Below are positions 5,855 through 7,426 of a stretch of 7,426 nt of DNA, in pieces. The DNA is from Spirochaetales bacterium. GTDB taxonomy: Bacteria > Desulfobacterota_D > UBA1144. The position numbers were made by a program, and so were the translations under genes. Positions within the stretch are counted from its first letter, which is position 1. The number at the start of each line of letters is the position of its first letter. The notes beneath the pieces were generated by a model, which searched no databases, was not told the origin of the DNA, and saw nothing but the letters and a program-made list of their open reading frames with translations. The stretch covers positions 1 to 7,426 of the forward strand of contig PCAG01000042.1 of NCBI GenBank assembly GCA_002730475.1, written 5' to 3'.

Positions 5855-7336
5855 TTATTCTCTAAATCTCGGGTATTTGATTAGAATTGCCCGAACAATT
5901 ACCGCAACTACAGCGAGTGCTACAAGCGAGAGCATCAACAGATCTTCAAGGTTGGATGTTATGTTTATGGAGAATTCAGGCGTAGTGGATATTATTGAAT
6001 CCGTTGTTGATGTTGTACTCGTTGAGCTAACCGCAGTTAAATTGGTATAGATGAAATTTGTAGTCTGAAAGATTATTGCAGCAGAAGCACTCGGTCTGAT
6101 GTTTATGGTGTATTGTCCACTATCCCAACTAGCGGTGTCGCCAATGACAACTGTATGAGAAAAAATTCCAATATCAGGGTCTACTGCGCTTGGAGCACTC
6201 ACGATGGGCTTTCCGTTAGGATCCAAAATTGATAGGAAGACCGTCGCATTCGGTCCAGGTGTTGGCGTAACCTTTCCTGTTATAACTATCGAGTCTGTAC
6301 CTGCGTACGAGTTCTTGTCTGCATAAATAGTGATGTTTGATGAAGCATGTAGACTATACGTTAATGAGATTGTAGTAGGACCCGTAATTATTCCTGATGT
6401 AACACCAGATGCTTGCCACGAAAGTGAACCGCCAGTAACTACCAAAGAATTTGGCATGCTCCATCTTGTCCCATTATCTAAAGTGAACAAACGCGGTATA
6501 CTCCCAACCACAATTTTGATTGGTGAACCTGATGCTGTAGAAGTCAGTATGGGCTCGAGAACAGGTATTGTGTAATGATTGGATATCTCAAAGCTGGAGA
6601 GGACACGGTCATAGATACGAACTTCATCGATTATACCATTAAATGAAAGATTTGGGGCATCAGAACGAGTTGCAATAAATCCAAAGTTGTACGGGTCGGT
6701 GTTAAGTACTCTATTTCCCTCAAGATTTCCAGACTGACAAGTTGTATTCACACAAAGCGTTATGTTAGTAGACCCCGAAATGTATGTCACAGCGACAAAG
6801 TTCCAAGCATTCTGAGTTAAAGTTAATGTTGAACCCCAATCGTTGTTATTACCCTGAAAATAAACAGAATTATCTTGCATTATCAGAATATTAAAGGTGT
6901 CGGAGCTACCATAGCTAAATACACCATAAGCATTAGACTCTTCTGTCGGAAATATCCAGAGCGTTACGCTTCTACTACTATTGCCAGTGGGTAAGTTTAT
7001 TGTGGTGAAGTTTGCATATTGGTTTGAATTATTAGAGAATCTCAAACAGCTGCCAAACTTACAATTTGCTCCACTCTGCCAATTTGGCGAATTTATCAGA
7101 GTTCCAGTATTACCATTCCCGCTGCTATCTATTATGGAAGTGTTAGAACCATCATTTAAGGGCCAATATCCAACCAGACCTGTATCGTCGATGGGATTGA
7201 TATCCAGCCCAGAGATAGAATATGATACTGAAACTGGCACACCTATAGTATCCAGAGCTAAGAGTGGTCTGACGGTTAGTGATGATAGAATTAGGATGGT
7301 TGAAATAACTACAAGCGTCAGACGGAGACGTTTCAT
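5855..7336 (-). CDS. Secreted, membrane-anchored LamG-domain surface protein
   Basis: A 493-residue surface protein starting at ATG 7336-7334. Residues 1-28 are a signal peptide (KRLR, hydrophobic core, LLALDT). A LamG/concanavalin-like domain spans about 53-252: it begins GLVGYWPLNDG, contains two close cysteine pairs (C92/C97 and C195/C200, likely disulfides outside the cell), and ends with the hallmark FNGIIDEVRIYDRVLS. A middle beta region (about 265-330) follows, then an Ig-like domain (about 334-415, from IYADKNSYAGTDSIVITG to SGQYTINI) of the type repeated in Nitrososphaerota surface proteins. A Ser/Thr-rich stalk (434-453), a PEF sequence (453-455), a helix (about 463-485) and a basic tail (KYPRFRE) form the anchor. 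LamG domains usually bind glycans or proteins, so adhesion or envelope structure is likely; no catalytic residues are evident. The gene is convergent with the membrane transferase and visibly richer in G+C than the rest of the window. Confidence 0.88.
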   Translation of the reverse strand: MKRLRLTLVVISTILILSSLTVRPLLALDTIGVPVSVSYSISGLDINPIDDTGLVGYWPLNDGSNTSIIDSSGNGNTGTLINSPNWQSGANCKFGSCLRFSNNSNQYANFTTINLPTGNSSRSVTLWIFPTEESNAYGVFSYGSSDTFNILIMQDNSVYFQGNNNDWGSTLTLTQNAWNFVAVTYISGSTNITLCVNTTCQSGNLEGNRVLNTDPYNFGFIATRSDAPNLSFNGIIDEVRIYDRVLSSFEISNHYTIPVLEPILTSTASGSPIKIVVGSIPRLFTLDNGTRWSMPNSLVVTGGSLSWQASGVTSGIITGPTTISLTYSLHASSNITIYADKNSYAGTDSIVITGKVTPTPGPNATVFLSILDPNGKPIVSAPSAVDPDIGIFSHTVVIGDTASWDSGQYTINIRPSASAAIIFQTTNFIYTNLTAVSSTSTTSTTDSIISTTPEFSINITSNLEDLLMLSLVALAVVAVIVRAILIKYPRFRE

Positions 7337-7345
7337 ACTTCGCAG

Positions 7346-7426
7346 CTACATTCTCATGCAGAGTTTGCTAAGGTTGTCCCAGCGCCACAAACTGTAGGTG
7401 ACGATATCATACACATCAAGATGAAA
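7346..7426 (-). CDS. Possible C-terminal end of an upstream minus-strand gene (partial, uncertain)
   Basis: The minus strand is open from the window edge for 26 codons and stops at TAG 7348-7346, nine bases before the LamG start. The translation ends ...DIVTYSLWRWDNLSKLCMRM. The short spacing would fit an operon with the LamG gene, and no convincing TATA box precedes the LamG ATG in these 90 bases, which weakly favours an upstream gene. But 26 codons are too few to judge, and nothing in them is recognisable. A plus-strand gene could also begin at the ATG at 7421. Confidence 0.2.
   Translation of the reverse strand, partial: FHLDVYDIVTYSLWRWDNLSKLCMRM

Noticed and set aside
5844..6050. Plus-strand open frame rich in Thr, Ser and Val
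   Set aside because: It mirrors the Ser/Thr stalk and anchor helix of the LamG protein on the other strand.
6330..6575. Plus-strand open frame within the LamG gene
   Set aside because: Antisense to the Ig-like and middle beta domains; no family resemblance.
6981..7397. 138-codon plus-strand open frame opposite the LamG N-terminus
   Set aside because: The minus strand here encodes a signal peptide and a clear LamG start; the plus-strand product is unrecognisable.

Overview
The window most likely comes from an archaeon, probably of the Nitrososphaerota (Thaumarchaeota). The evidence is A+T-rich intergenic DNA with archaeal-type TATA boxes, few good Shine-Dalgarno sites, frequent TTG starts, and a surface protein whose second beta domain resembles the Ig-like repeats common in Nitrosopumilus-type surface proteins. 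The lineage is inferred from style and domain architecture; no rRNA or other marker gene is present.

Positions 1-2299 (minus strand) hold a tightly packed sugar-nucleotide cassette, read from right to left: an NAD-dependent extended SDR epimerase/reductase, a small cupin of the sugar-epimerase/isomerase type, a classical SDR oxidoreductase, and the start of a zinc-binding NDP-sugar C-methyltransferase cut off by the window edge. All three junctions are 4-base stop/start overlaps (ATGA, TTGA, TTGA), so the genes are almost certainly co-transcribed and translationally coupled. Two of the four genes start with TTG. The set fits synthesis of an unusual, probably C-methylated deoxysugar, but no 4,6-dehydratase is visible here.

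Positions 2300-2948 form a divergent A+T-rich control region. It contains a possible 70-residue two-helix membrane protein (minus strand), TATA-like elements for both directions, and the displaced N-terminal coding part of the next gene.

Positions 2949-5771 (plus strand) encode a large multi-helix membrane protein with a long sequon-rich extracytoplasmic domain, probably a GT-C-type glycosyltransferase. Its first membrane helix and first external loop lie upstream, in frame with the ORF but without any ATG/GTG/TTG. They can be joined to an ATG at 2710 only by a one-base shift, most simply at a run of seven T. This is the most interesting point in the window: a sequence error, a real frameshift mutation, or slippage-dependent (possibly phase-variable) expression.

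Positions 5855-7336 (minus strand, convergent) encode a secreted, C-terminally anchored LamG-domain surface protein in clearly more G+C-rich DNA, suggesting a compositional border near 5.8 kb. Together the window looks like the edge of a cell-surface glycan island: enzymes that make a modified sugar, a membrane transferase that could use it, and a surface protein that could bind or carry glycans. No RNA genes, insertion sequences or CRISPR arrays were seen.
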